From positions 27,475 to 91,474 of the forward strand of contig JABCZH010000015.1 of assembly GCA_013289795.1 (NCBI GenBank): a stretch of 64,000 bases of DNA, given 5' to 3'. How positions within the stretch are numbered: position 1 is the stretch's first letter; every line of letters starts with the position of its first letter. Below the pieces are notes generated by a model. It saw nothing but the letters and a program-made list of their open reading frames with translations, was not told the DNA's origin and did no database searches. Below are positions 1 through 9,227 of the stretch, one piece after another. The position numbers and the translations under genes are program-made. Source of the DNA: Acidobacteriota bacterium. GTDB taxonomy: Bacteria; Acidobacteriota; Terriglobia; Terriglobales; Acidobacteriaceae.

Positions 1-507
1 GCAAGAGATCTGGGAGCGCACGTCGACACGCGAGACGGGCTGACGCCGGGTGCGAAGTTCTTTCACTGGGAACGTCGCGGAGTGCCGGTTGTATTTGAGT
101 TGGGCCCGCGAGACGTGACCAGCGGCAACATTGTGATGAAGCGCCGCGACACAGGAACCAAGGAAGTGGTTCCCCAGGCGGAAGTGGCGGGAAAGTTCGC
201 GGCGTTGCTGGAGACGATACAGAAGGACCTCTACACTCGGGCCAAGCAGCGACTGAAGGACAAGACCGTGCTGGCCAATTCTCTCGACGAGGTAAAGTCG
301 ATCCTCAACGACGTGACCGCCGAGAAGGGTGGCGGAAAGTTTGTCATGGTGCACCTGAAAGACGATCCGCAGAACGATGCGAAGATCAAGGAATTTAAGG
401 CCAGCGTGAGGAACATACCCTCGGTGGATGAGTACGACGGAGCGGGCAAGTGCATCCTGACGGGGGAGACTGTGGACCGGCGCGTCGTGATCGCGAAGGC
501 GTACTAG
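1..507 (+). CDS. proS: Prolyl-tRNA synthetase, archaeal/eukaryotic type (C-terminal part)
   Basis: The frame is open from the first base, so these are the last 168 residues of a gene that begins outside the window. It covers the end of the class II anticodon-binding domain (around ELGPRDV and [12 protein letters not shown]) and the C-terminal domain typical of the archaeal/eukaryotic form of ProRS, which charges tRNA-Pro in the cytoplasm. The protein ends in Tyr (IAKAY), a hallmark of that form. Only one Cys is left in the C-terminal domain (GKCILTGE), so the usual zinc site looks degenerate. The 82 GTG is an internal Val codon, not a start. Confidence 0.9.
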   Translation, partial: ARDLGAHVDTRDGLTPGAKFFHWERRGVPVVFELGPRDVTSGNIVMKRRDTGTKEVVPQAEVAGKFAALLETIQKDLYTRAKQRLKDKTVLANSLDEVKSILNDVTAEKGGGKFVMVHLKDDPQNDAKIKEFKASVRNIPSVDEYDGAGKCILTGETVDRRVVIAKAY

Positions 508-582
508 AAGCAGGTGCTCAATCGCAAGGGCCAGCCGAAAGCCCAAGCCCCGGCGGCGAGCAGCAAGCAGGCCGACTATTAA
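508..582 (+). other. In-frame open tail behind the proS amber stop
   Basis: After the TAG at 505-507 the same frame stays open for 24 codons to a TAA at 580-582, giving a Lys/Gln/Ala/Pro-rich tail that ends in ADY. It has no start codon or ribosome binding site of its own. It may be a remnant of a longer ProRS C-terminus or chance; nothing shows that it is translated. Confidence 0.3.
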
Positions 583-646
583 GGAAGACGCTTTAGTCCG
601 CCCGAGCAACCAATAACAACTTCTTGTAAGGATATTCCAGCTCTGA

Positions 647-663
647 AGCCGCGCTTCGCGGCT
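647..663 (+). terminator. Short GC hairpin downstream of proS
   Basis: Seven-base perfect arms (AGCCGCG / CGCGGCT) enclose a three-base loop. There is no run of T behind it, so intrinsic termination is only a possibility. It lies in the 187-base spacer between the proS region and the next gene, which otherwise shows nothing recognisable. Confidence 0.25.
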
Positions 664-769
664 CCTACTTTGCCTGGCAAAACATTATCTTGAACATATT
701 TTGACGCCATGCTCCTATGAGAGTGCCGGGGTGGTCCCGGGATTTGGGGTCAGAAACTGGGAGGCAATC

Positions 770-1315
770 ATGCGAAAAAGCGTGGGTGAGTTGGCGGGTG
801 TGTTGACTCGACGGCAAGTGATCGCCGGCAGCGCCGTTGGCTTGGCAGGTCTGGCGCTGGGGTCAGCCAGCGCCGGGGCGCAGCAGGCCATGACGGAAAC
901 GCCGAGCACGGGTGCGGACAAAACGCGGACTGCCCTTCACCAGGAGGTTGATTTGAAAGCCGCTCCGCACCGTATTTATGAAATTCTGCTGGATTCCAAG
1001 TTGTTCGGCGCATTTTCCACTGAGCCGGCGACTATCAGCCCTGAAGCCGGCGGCGCTTTCAGCGTGTTCGGAGCCAGAATCGTGGGACGAAACATCGAAC
1101 TGGTGCCCGACCAGCGAATCGTGCAGGCCTGGCGTCCAGCCTACTGGGAGCCGGGCGTATATTCGCTGGTCAAGTTTGAACTCAAGGCGCAGGGATCCCA
1201 GACCCATGTGACTCTGGACCATACCGGCTTTCCGGAGGGCCATTTCGCATCCCTAAGCTCGGGATGGAAGGAGCACTATTGGGAGCGGCTGGCGAAATAC
1301 CTGGCGAAGGAGTAG
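770..1315 (+). CDS. Tat-exported SRPBCC/AHSA1-family protein
   Basis: This 181-residue protein starts at the ATG at 770, which follows a good GGGAGG ribosome binding site; the longer frame from 701 has none. Residues 13-38 form a twin-arginine signal (TRRQVIAG then a hydrophobic stretch ending SAGAQQ). Residues about 55-181 are an SRPBCC hydrophobic-ligand fold of the AHSA1-like type, with the family features EAGGAFSVFG, a Trp-rich centre (AWRPAYWEPG) and the terminal GWKEHYWERL helix. Such domains bind hydrophobic ligands, but no ligand can be named here. Export by Tat is unusual for this fold and suggests a periplasmic role. It converges on the following minus-strand kinase cluster. Confidence 0.75.
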   Translation: MRKSVGELAGVLTRRQVIAGSAVGLAGLALGSASAGAQQAMTETPSTGADKTRTALHQEVDLKAAPHRIYEILLDSKLFGAFSTEPATISPEAGGAFSVFGARIVGRNIELVPDQRIVQAWRPAYWEPGVYSLVKFELKAQGSQTHVTLDHTGFPEGHFASLSSGWKEHYWERLAKYLAKE

Positions 1316-1368
1316 AGATCCCCGCGCTACGATCCACATCCATCGAATTCGCGTGGCTCGACCCGGCG

Positions 1369-1767
1369 TTAGGACGGGCGCAGTCCCGGCGTGCGGGAAT
1401 CGGTCAAGCTGGCGCGAAGCACATCCAGCAATTCGGCGTTGTCGACGGGCTTCTGAAAGAAGGCCGCAGCGCCGCCTTTCAGAGCGCGTTCCTCGTTATT
1501 CTGCGGGTCTCGCGCCGTCAATACCACCACAGGAATACCGGCCAGCGTGTCAATGTTTTGCAGACGGTCCAGAACCACGAAGCCGTCGCCGGCGGGCAAG
1601 CCGAGATCAAGAACGATGAGGTCGGGATGCTCCTTTTGTGCCACAGCGACGGCGGTATAGCCATCCTGGGCGTGAACAGTATCGTAGTTATTGGCGCGCA
1701 GGCGCAGCCGCAGGGCGCGCCGCAGGTCGGGATCGTCGTCAACAATCAGGATTTTCGGTTTGGACAT
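1369..1767 (-). CDS. Single-domain response regulator (CheY-like)
   Basis: This 132-residue protein consists only of a receiver domain. The acidic pocket is at D10-D12, the phospho-acceptor is D54 (IVLDLGLP), and the conserved Thr/Lys pair is in VVLTA and at K106 (QKP). There is no output domain, so it presumably signals by protein contact or passes phosphate onward. Its start overlaps the end of the upstream hybrid kinase by 22 bases, so the two are co-transcribed and probably translationally coupled. It is the last gene of the six-gene two-component cluster. Confidence 0.9.
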   Translation of the reverse strand: MSKPKILIVDDDPDLRRALRLRLRANNYDTVHAQDGYTAVAVAQKEHPDLIVLDLGLPAGDGFVVLDRLQNIDTLAGIPVVVLTARDPQNNEERALKGGAAAFFQKPVDNAELLDVLRASLTDSRTPGLRPS

Positions 1768-3398
1768 TTGGAACTCTCCTTTTGAACGGATTGAACTTGC
1801 CGGATGGAATTTGAGGTCGCATGGCCGTTTCCGGGGCTAGCTGGTTCGGCGGCCATGCTGGCCATGATGATTTCAGTGACGCGGTTGGCGACGGTCTGAA
1901 CTTGTTTGTCCAATGAGGCATCGGCTGGCGGCGCGGCGAAGTCCACGGGCACGGCGGAGACTGCCAGGGTTGCGTTCGCTTTCAGTTCTTCGTTGCGCTG
2001 GAGTTGTCCACGAATGCGGGCCATCATGATCTCGGCACGTGCAAGGTCGGTGGAAGCGACCACAAAAAAGGTTTGCGCCGCGGCCGAGCCCCCCATGGGA
2101 GGCAGGACCAGGTCCTTGTCGAGATGGACGCAGCGGCGCAGGGTCTCGAGACTCTGATGCCAGAGTTCACGCCAGTTGCCGTGCAGGGTTTTTGCCAGCG
2201 GCGTCAACTCCACTTTGACCAGCACCATATGATCCCGCAGGCGCTGCTCGAAGACGATGACCGGGGACAAGAGTTTCGCCAGCGAGTACACCGGCAGAGT
2301 AAAGGTGAAGGTGCTGCCCTGGCCGGGTTCGCTCGCCACCCAGATTTTTCCGCCATGCAGCTTTACCAGTTCCCGGCAGATGAACAGACCCAGGCCGAGG
2401 CCGGTGCGGTTGTTGTCGATTAATTCAGGGTCCTGGTAAAGGCGTTCAAAGATCAGCGCCTTGGCGTCCGGACTTATGCCGCGGCCGGTATCGGTGACGG
2501 ACACGTAGACGGCATGTTCATCGGCTTCCACCATGCAGGCCTTGACCATTACCGAGCCTTGGGGAGAGGTGAACTTGATGGCGTTGTCGGTCAGGTTGAT
2601 GAGAACTTCGAGAATGCGGTCGGGATCGGCGTGCACCAGGGGAATGCGATTGTCGAGGCCGATTTCGATGCCGACCTGGCGTTCGCCGGCGATGGGCCGC
2701 ATCATGGTGACCGCCTGCTGTATCAGTTCGCCGATGGAAATGCAGCGCGGTTCCACACGAATCTTGCCACTCTCGGCCCGGGTCGCTTCCAGCAGGTCGC
2801 GAATCATGGCGTGCAGCTGGTTCACGCTCTTGAGCACGGTTTTCAGGTGGTCGGTTTGTTCCGGAGCCATCGGCCCCGCTAGTCCGTCGAGCAGGATGGT
2901 GACGTACTGGTGAATGCAGGTCAGGGGAGTGCGCAGTTCGTGCGAGACGTGGGAAAGAAACTGGTTCTTGAATTCCAGTTGCTGTTTGCGAGTGATTTCG
3001 AGCGAGCGCAGCAGCGCCTGCCGTTCGACGGCATAGCGCATGGCCCGTTCCAGTTGCTTGCTGGTGATATCGCCCTTGATCAGGTAATCCTGCACGCCCT
3101 GGTGAACGGCCTTCAGCGCCAGCGCTTCATCGTCCTGCCCGGAGAGAATGACCACCGGCACATCGGGCGAATTAGCCATTACGGCGCGGAAGGTCTCCGC
3201 GCCGTGGCTGTCAGGGAGGTTCAAATCGAGAAGTACCACCGAAGGCGGATGCAGACCGAGAGACGCGATCCCGTCGGACAGGCGGTCCACGCAGGTCACT
3301 TCCACCAGAGACTTGCTTTCGACCAGGCGAAGCCGCACCAGGTCGGCGTCGCCCGGGTTGTCTTCAATCAGCAGCACGCGCGTGGCTTGATCGTTCAT
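1746..3398 (-). CDS. Receiver-histidine kinase hybrid with degenerate C-terminal domain
   Basis: The 550-residue protein starts with a receiver domain (D58 in VVLLDLNLP) and has no membrane segment. It continues through a short coiled stretch to a HisKA domain (H153 in SHVSHELRTPL) and an HATPase_c domain with N-box (LINLTDNAIKF), G1 (DTGRGIS) and G2 (GLGLGLF) motifs. Residues about 395-515 resemble a GGDEF fold in secondary-structure pattern, but the signature has decayed to MGGSAAAQTF, so diguanylate cyclase activity is not expected. It is cytoplasmic and follows the Rcp-like regulator at 3408 by nine bases. It probably works as a relay kinase receiving phosphate from neighbours. Confidence 0.85.
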   Translation of the reverse strand: MNDQATRVLLIEDNPGDADLVRLRLVESKSLVEVTCVDRLSDGIASLGLHPPSVVLLDLNLPDSHGAETFRAVMANSPDVPVVILSGQDDEALALKAVHQGVQDYLIKGDITSKQLERAMRYAVERQALLRSLEITRKQQLEFKNQFLSHVSHELRTPLTCIHQYVTILLDGLAGPMAPEQTDHLKTVLKSVNQLHAMIRDLLEATRAESGKIRVEPRCISIGELIQQAVTMMRPIAGERQVGIEIGLDNRIPLVHADPDRILEVLINLTDNAIKFTSPQGSVMVKACMVEADEHAVYVSVTDTGRGISPDAKALIFERLYQDPELIDNNRTGLGLGLFICRELVKLHGGKIWVASEPGQGSTFTFTLPVYSLAKLLSPVIVFEQRLRDHMVLVKVELTPLAKTLHGNWRELWHQSLETLRRCVHLDKDLVLPPMGGSAAAQTFFVVASTDLARAEIMMARIRGQLQRNEELKANATLAVSAVPVDFAAPPADASLDKQVQTVANRVTEIIMASMAAEPASPGNGHATSNSIRQVQSVQKESSKCPNRKS

Positions 3399-3407
3399 TG
3401 CTTCTCC

Positions 3408-3836
3408 CTAATGCGGCAGGCTGGTAAAACCAAACCAAAATTCTTCAATGGATTGCACGGCGGAGAAATAATCTCCCAAATTGCCGGGTTTGCTGACATA
3501 ACAGTTCGCACCCAGTTCGTAACTGTGGGTGATGTCTTTGTCGGCGTGGGAAGTGGTGAACACTACGATGGGAATGGTGCGCAACCCGGGGTCAGTCTTT
3601 ACCTCCGCCAGCACTGCCTGGCCGCCTTTGCGGGGCATATTCAGGTCGAGCATTACCAGGTCGGGCCGGGCCGCCTCGGTGTACTTGCCGCGGCGGCGAA
3701 GAAAAGCGATGGCCTCTTCGCCATCGGGAACATTGTGAATGTTGCTGTGGTGCGTGCTTGCCGCCAATACCTCGCGGGTCAGTCCCACGTCGGCCGGGTT
3801 ATCGTCCACCAGCAGAATGTCAGGCGGTTCCTTCAT
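3408..3836 (-). CDS. Single-domain response regulator, Rcp1-like
   Basis: This 142-residue receiver domain has acidic residues D11/D12, phospho-acceptor D64 (VMLDLNMP) and conserved K116 (VSKP). The layout, with a longer loop before the acceptor and a FWFGF C-terminal helix, is typical of regulators paired with phytochrome-type kinases. The ATG at 3836 is chosen because it gives an ATGA overlap with the stop of the upstream kinase; the frame runs further upstream only as out-of-frame kinase sequence. There is no output domain. Confidence 0.9.
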   Translation of the reverse strand: MKEPPDILLVDDNPADVGLTREVLAASTHHSNIHNVPDGEEAIAFLRRRGKYTEAARPDLVMLDLNMPRKGGQAVLAEVKTDPGLRTIPIVVFTTSHADKDITHSYELGANCYVSKPGNLGDYFSAVQSIEEFWFGFTSLPH

Positions 3837-5017
3837 TGCGTGTGATCCATTTCTCCATCGGCAAAGCTGGCGGGTAACGTGAATTTGAAGCTGGCGCCTT
3901 CTCCGGCCTTTGATTCCACCCAGATACGGCCACCATGCTGCTCGACAATCTTCTTGCAGATGGCCAGGCCCACGCCGTTGCCGGGGTACTCGGTGCGGGT
4001 GTGCAGGCGTTGGAAAATGACAAAGACGGCTTCGAGATGCTCGGCAGCGATGCCGATGCCGTTGTCGCTGACCGAGAACACCCATTCGGATTCGCTCGTT
4101 TCCGCCCTCACAGTGATCACCGGGGCTTTCTCTCCGCGGAACTTGATGGCGTTGCCAATCAGGTTCTGAAAAAGCTGAACCAATTGCATACGGTCCGCGC
4201 CGACGGCGGGAAGTCCGCCATGGTGGACGACCGCACCACTCTCCTGGAGTGCCGCCTGCAAGTTTTTCAGCGCCTCTCGCACGGCGGCGTCACTGGCCAG
4301 GTGGGTGCGCGTGCGGTTGCGGCCCACCCGGGAAAATGTGAGCAAGTCCTGCACCAGGGTCTGCATGCGCAACGCGCCTTCCAGGGTGTACTGGATATAC
4401 TTCCTGGCGTTTTCATCGAGCTGGTCGCTGTAACGTTCCGCCAGCAGCTGAGTATAGGCGGCCACCATGCGCAGCGGCTCCTGCAAGTCGTGCGAGGCCA
4501 CGTAGGCGAACTGCTCCAGGTCACGGTTGGAGCGCGCCAGTTCGGCGGCTTTCTTGGCCAGGTCGGCTTCCGCCTGCCGCCGTTCTTTCCGTACTTGTTT
4601 TTCCTCCAAGGCCCGGCGGACCGAGGCTGGCAGCCGCGTCAGCGAGTCTTTGAGCACGTAGTCGGTCGCGCCTTGCTTAATGCACTCGACGGCGGTAACA
4701 TCGCCGACCGCGCCCGATACCAGGATCAGCGGAATGTCGAGGCCCGCGCTGCGCAGAATCTCTAACGCCTCCATCCCTCGCCATGACCCGAGGTTGTAGT
4801 CGGCAAGGACAACATCGGGGGTGGTGCTCTGCAGTTTCTGGCGGAATTCGTCGGCGGTCTGGACTACGTCGCAAGTGACCTCGAATCCGCCTCGCCGCAA
4901 CTCGCGCAGCACCAGTTCGCTGTCCGCCAGATTGTCCTCCACCAGCAATGCCGAGAAGCGCACAATGGGCCGGATCTCCGGGACGTCAACCTGATCCACG
5001 GTAACGGTTTCGCTCAC
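3833..5017 (-). CDS. Receiver-histidine kinase hybrid (phytochrome-type kinase core)
   Basis: The 394-residue cytoplasmic protein has an N-terminal receiver (D73 in VLADYNLGSW), a coiled-coil linker (about 135-165) and a HisKA domain of the phytochrome-like class (H176 in YVASHDLQEPLRM). It ends in an HATPase_c domain (N-box NLIGNAIKF, G1 DNGIGI, G2 GNGVGLAI). It shares ATGA overlaps with the regulators on both sides, which indicates a tightly coupled operon. Having the receiver before the kinase suggests that it is switched by phosphate from another kinase. Confidence 0.88.
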   Translation of the reverse strand: MSETVTVDQVDVPEIRPIVRFSALLVEDNLADSELVLRELRRGGFEVTCDVVQTADEFRQKLQSTTPDVVLADYNLGSWRGMEALEILRSAGLDIPLILVSGAVGDVTAVECIKQGATDYVLKDSLTRLPASVRRALEEKQVRKERRQAEADLAKKAAELARSNRDLEQFAYVASHDLQEPLRMVAAYTQLLAERYSDQLDENARKYIQYTLEGALRMQTLVQDLLTFSRVGRNRTRTHLASDAAVREALKNLQAALQESGAVVHHGGLPAVGADRMQLVQLFQNLIGNAIKFRGEKAPVITVRAETSESEWVFSVSDNGIGIAAEHLEAVFVIFQRLHTRTEYPGNGVGLAICKKIVEQHGGRIWVESKAGEGASFKFTLPASFADGEMDHTQ

Positions 5018-5493
5018 GGCTTCACCGGCTCAGCGAGCTTCTTGGTGGAGTGATTCTGGGGACGCTGATTGATCAGCAGCCAGTACAGCCCAATCGTCTT
5101 CACGGTTTGGCGGAACTGCTCGAAGTCAACCGGCTTCTGGATGTAACTGTTCACACCCAGGTTATAGCCGCTGGCTACGTCCTTTTCCTCCTTGGAAGAA
5201 GTCATGATCACCACGGGAAGGGTGCTGGTGCGGGGATGGGCGCGCAGCTGGCGCAGCACATCCAGTCCATCAATTTTGGGCAACTTCAAGTCGAGCAGGA
5301 TGAGCTTGGGCATATGTTCGGCATTGCGATCGGCGTAAGGGCCGGAACAAAACAGAAAGTCCAACGCCTCCTGGCCGTCGTGCACCACGAAGATGTGGTT
5401 GGCCAGGTTCTCCCGCCGCAAGGTGTGCAGCGCGAGATCAATGTCGTCCTGGCTGTCCTCGACCAGTAAAATGTCTACTTCAATATCATTCAT
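5014..5493 (-). CDS. Single-domain response regulator, Rcp1-like
   Basis: The 159-residue receiver domain has acceptor D68 (LILLDLKLP), switch Thr T98 and K120 (IQKP), with the long pre-acceptor loop of Rcp1-type regulators. A basic C-terminal tail of about 20 residues follows the fold. It overlaps the next kinase by ATGA. It lies 130 bases downstream of the ethylene-receptor-like kinase, separated by a palindromic spacer, and is the most likely direct partner of that kinase. Confidence 0.9.
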   Translation of the reverse strand: MNDIEVDILLVEDSQDDIDLALHTLRRENLANHIFVVHDGQEALDFLFCSGPYADRNAEHMPKLILLDLKLPKIDGLDVLRQLRAHPRTSTLPVVIMTSSKEEKDVASGYNLGVNSYIQKPVDFEQFRQTVKTIGLYWLLINQRPQNHSTKKLAEPVKP

Positions 5494-5539
5494 GAGTTTT
5501 TCTCCCTGACTAAGAATCCCAAACCTTGCCCCGGATTTT

Positions 5540-5601
5540 CACCGACTCCCACGGATGAACCGTGAAGATTTATAGGTGCTAATCCGTGTAGATCCGCGGT
5601 G
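5540..5601. repeat. Imperfect intergenic palindrome
   Basis: In the 130-base spacer the arms 5540-5556 and 5582-5601 are imperfect reverse complements, built around the words CACGGAT and ATCCGTG. Short elements of this look are scattered in spacers of many genomes. Here it sits between two co-directional genes of the kinase cluster and could act as an attenuator, a processing site or simply a small mobile palindrome. Confidence 0.45.
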
Positions 5602-5623
5602 TTCTTCATTGTTGTTGTCATTC

Positions 5624-8600
5624 CTATCCGCCCGCGCTTTGCCCAACCATCTTCACCGTGGCGGGGCCGAGGGTGAAGTAGAAAGTCGCTCCCTTGTCCA
5701 CTTCGGCTTCGGCCCAGGCGCGACCGCCGTGCTTTTGCACGATGCGCTGCACCGTGGCAAGCCCGACGCCTGTACCCTCGAACTCCTCGGTGCGATGCAG
5801 ACGTTGAAATACACCGAAGAGTTTGTCGGCGTACTTCATGCTGAATCCCGCTCCGTTGTCGCGTACAAAGATGCTGGGCTGCCCGTTTTCTTCCCCATGT
5901 CCGATCTCGATGACCGCGGGAGTTCGATTGCGCGAGTACTTGAGGGCATTCGAAATCAGGTTCTGGAAGACCTGCCGCATAAGCGTGGGATCGCAATCGA
6001 TTTGCGGCAGTTCGGCAATTTTCCATTCCACTTGCCTACCTTCCGTATCGGGTTTGAGCATGGTGATGACATCGTCCACCAGCGAGTTCAGCACCGTCGG
6101 TTGGTAGGTCAGCGCCTGGCGGCCGATCCGGGCCAGGGCCAGCAACTCGTCGACTAACACGCCCATGCGGCGTGTGCCTTCCTGGATGCGCGCCAGGTGG
6201 CGTTTGGCCTCGTCGTCGAGTTGGGGCGCGCAGTCTTCCATGAGGATTCCGCAGAAGCCGGCGATGTGGCGCAGGGGGGGCGCGCAGATCGTGGGAGACC
6301 GAGTAAGTGAAAGCCTCCAGTTCGTTCTTGGCTGCTTCCAACTGCGCCGTGCGATCGATGACTCGCTGTTCCAGATTCTGGTTCAGTTTCCGGATTTCGC
6401 GTTCCGCCGCTTTCTTCCCGGTGATGTCACGAAAGGCGACCACCCCGCCATGCAACCCGCCATGCTTGTCTTTAAGCGGACTGGCGCTGACCTCGATCCA
6501 AACCCCCTCGGCGAGTGCGTGGTTGCGCAGAAACATTTCCGCCGTGCCAGCCTCTCCGCGAATGGCCCGCGCCAGGGGATTCTGTTCCGGCGGGAAAGGC
6601 GTCACCATATCGGGTAGGTACACGCCATAGTGTTCGGACCATTGCTCGGGCGGTACATTGGCTTGGCCGAGCCCCACGATTCTTTGTGCGGCCGGATTCC
6701 ACACAGTGAATTTTCCGTGCTCGTCCACCGCCACCAGGCCCTCGGCCATGCTGTCGAGCACCGACCGCAGCATGAGGGTCTGGGCTTCCAGCGCGTGCCG
6801 GGAGCGCAGCAATTCCTCGGATTGCCGGGACAATTCTTGGGCTTGCCTGGCCAGCGCCGTTTCCGCCAGCTTGTGCTCGGTGATGTCGCGGGCGATTTTG
6901 GAGGCACCGATGATCGCGCCACCGTTGTCTCGAATCGGCGAAATGGTCACCGAAACGTCAATCTTCGCGCCATCTTTCCGGATGCGCACCGTTTCAAAGT
7001 GTTCTACGCTCTCGCCATGCCGGATTCGCGCCAGAATGTCAGACTCCTCGTTAGGGCGGTCGGGCGGGAAGAGCATCAGAGCGGGCAGACCCACGACTTC
7101 CGATGCGGAGTAGCCGAATAGCTTCTCCGCTCCACGATTCCAAGCGGTGATCTTCCCGTCCAGCGTTTTGCTGATGATGGCGTCGTCGGAGGAATCCACG
7201 ATGGCCGCTAGGCGGGAGTTGCGCTCCTCCACGTGTTTGCGCTCGGTAATGTCGGCCCGGATGGCGACGTACTGCCGCGGCTTTCCATCGGCGCCGACGA
7301 ACGGGACGATGGTGGTATCCACCCAGTAGATAGAGCCATCTTTGGCCCGGTTCTTAATTTCTCCATGCCAAACTTCACCGTTCGCGATGGCGTGGTACAT
7401 CTGCTGGAAAAACTCTTTGGGATGGTGGCCGGAATTGAGGATGCGGTGATTCTTGCCGATCAGTTCATCCTCGGAATATTGGCTGATGGTGCAGAACTTG
7501 GCGTTGACATAAGTAATGGTGCCGTGAACATCGGTCACCGCCACAATGGCATGTTGGTCGAGAGCGAACTTTTGGTCGGCTAGCTCTTTCAGTGCAGCCT
7601 CGCTAGTAATCAGGCTCTCGTTCAAAGCTTGTTCCGCCCGTTTGCGCTCGGTGACGTCGGCGCGGATGGCGACGTACTGCCGCGGCTTGCCGTCGCTTCC
7701 TATGAACGGGACAATGGTCGTGTCCACCCAATAAATGGAACCGTCTTTGGCCCGGTTCTTGATTTCGCCGTGCCAAACCTGGCCGTTGGCGATGGCGTGG
7801 TACATCTGCTGGAAGAACTCTTTGGGGTGGTGGCCGGAGTTGAGGATGCGGTGATTGTTGCCGATCAGTTCATCCTCGGAATATTGGCTGATAGTGCAGA
7901 ACTTGGCGTTGACATAATTAATGGTGCCCTGGACGTCGGTGACGGCCACGATGGCGTGTTGATCCAGCGCGAACTTTTGGTCCGCCAAGTCCCGGAGCGC
8001 CTGTTCACTGGCTCGTTGGGCTCGCGTGCGCTCGGTGATCTCGGATTCCAGGGCCGCGGTTCGTTGCTTTACCCGCTGTTCCAACTCGGCGTTCAAGGTA
8101 CTGACTTGTGCCCGGGCACGGGCACTGATGTCGATCTCGCGGTTAACGGCGATCCAGCCGAGCCCCCACAAGCCCAGCAGTAAAATGGCACCGACCATGC
8201 CGATGACCCTTGCCAGCCGCTGCCCCGCCTGGATTCGGGGAATGCGCTGGGTCAACAACCGGCTTTCTTCGGCGTACATGTCTCGCGTACTTCCGCGCAC
8301 CACATCCATGAGTCGCTCGGTCTCAAGTGCATCGTCACCACCCACATAGCCACGGGTGTTCCGGCGTTTGGCGATGATACTTTCGGCGAATGCGATTGCC
8401 GTGTTCACCTTTGGATCGAGGTCGTCCAATCGTCTTTGCTGACTGAGATTGTCTGCCGTCAAATGGCGCAATGTATCCTCGTCCTGGTAGACGGCCTCTC
8501 GCGCCGTCTGGTAATGGGCCAGCAGCGGGGCTTGTCCGCTCAAAGCAAAAGCCCGGGCACTGGTTTCGGCTTCGACCACATGTCTGGAGGTGCGCTGGAT

Positions 8601-9227
8601 CGCCTCCATCACTTCATGAGTGTGGGAGACCCAGTACGCATCTTGTTCGGCCCGCAAGGTGCCCCGCCAGGACGAAATGCTGATGAAAAGCGTCAACGAC
8701 AAGGCCACAATGAAGCCAACGATAAGCCGGCGCCGGATGGGCCCCTCGATCGGCCCATCGAGGCGCTTGCGCTCGGCGATTTCCTTCGCCAGTTTTCGAT
8801 TCACCTCCTGCAAATGCGCCCGGCCGGGAAGCGAAATGACTTTCGGAACCAAGGGTATGAGCATCGCGGCAGTGACCGCGGACACAGCCGCGGTGATTGC
8901 TTTAAGGACACCCGCGATCAGGTAACTGCTGTGCCAGATGTTCCAGATTTCCATCAGGTGGGTAGTGCCACAGGCCAGGATGAAGACCCCGAACATCCAG
9001 AAAATGCGATTGAAGGGGATATCCCGATTCTTGCGGATGAAGTAGATGAGGACTACCGGAATGCAGTAGTACGACAGCGTGATCAGCGCATCGGAGACGA
9101 CGTGCAGCCAAACCATCCGCGGATCCCATAGATAGCAGTACCCGTGCGGCATGAAATCCGGCGAGAACATTTGGCGAATTGGTTCCAAACTCCTCCTTCG
9201 GTCGCCTAGGCGAGGGACATCACTCAT
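5624..9227 (-). CDS. Ethylene-receptor-like sensor histidine kinase with CHASE3 and four PAS domains (frameshifted)
   Basis: About 1200 residues once a one-base frameshift is repaired. Residues 40-130 hold three membrane helices like the plant/cyanobacterial ethylene-binding domain, with D46, Y53, I56, P57, C86 and H90 in the positions of ETR1 ligand residues. A CHASE3 sensor between two helices follows (about 165-362), then four PAS domains (about 413-529, 548-664, 670-785, 820-935), the first two near-identical copies. A HisKA domain (H979 in YSVSHDLRAP) and an HATPase_c domain (RDNGAGFS, GTGVGLA) complete it. The frame breaks at 6274-6280, so the kinase core lies in another frame (5624-6241). 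This is either a sequencing error or a recent inactivation. It heads the two-component cluster. Confidence 0.82.
7236..7991 (-). repeat. Tandem duplication of a PAS-coding unit inside the sensor kinase
   Basis: Bases 7641-7991 and 7236-7586 encode two 117-residue PAS units that differ at only eight residues by direct comparison. They are offset by 405 bases, and the similarity is obvious at DNA level too, with most changes at third positions. This points to a fairly recent in-frame internal duplication kept under protein-level constraint. Confidence 0.85.

Noticed and set aside
2910..3845. Long plus-strand open frame opposite the kinase genes
   Set aside because: It lies fully antisense to well-supported kinase and regulator genes; open antisense frames are expected at this base composition and the product matches nothing.
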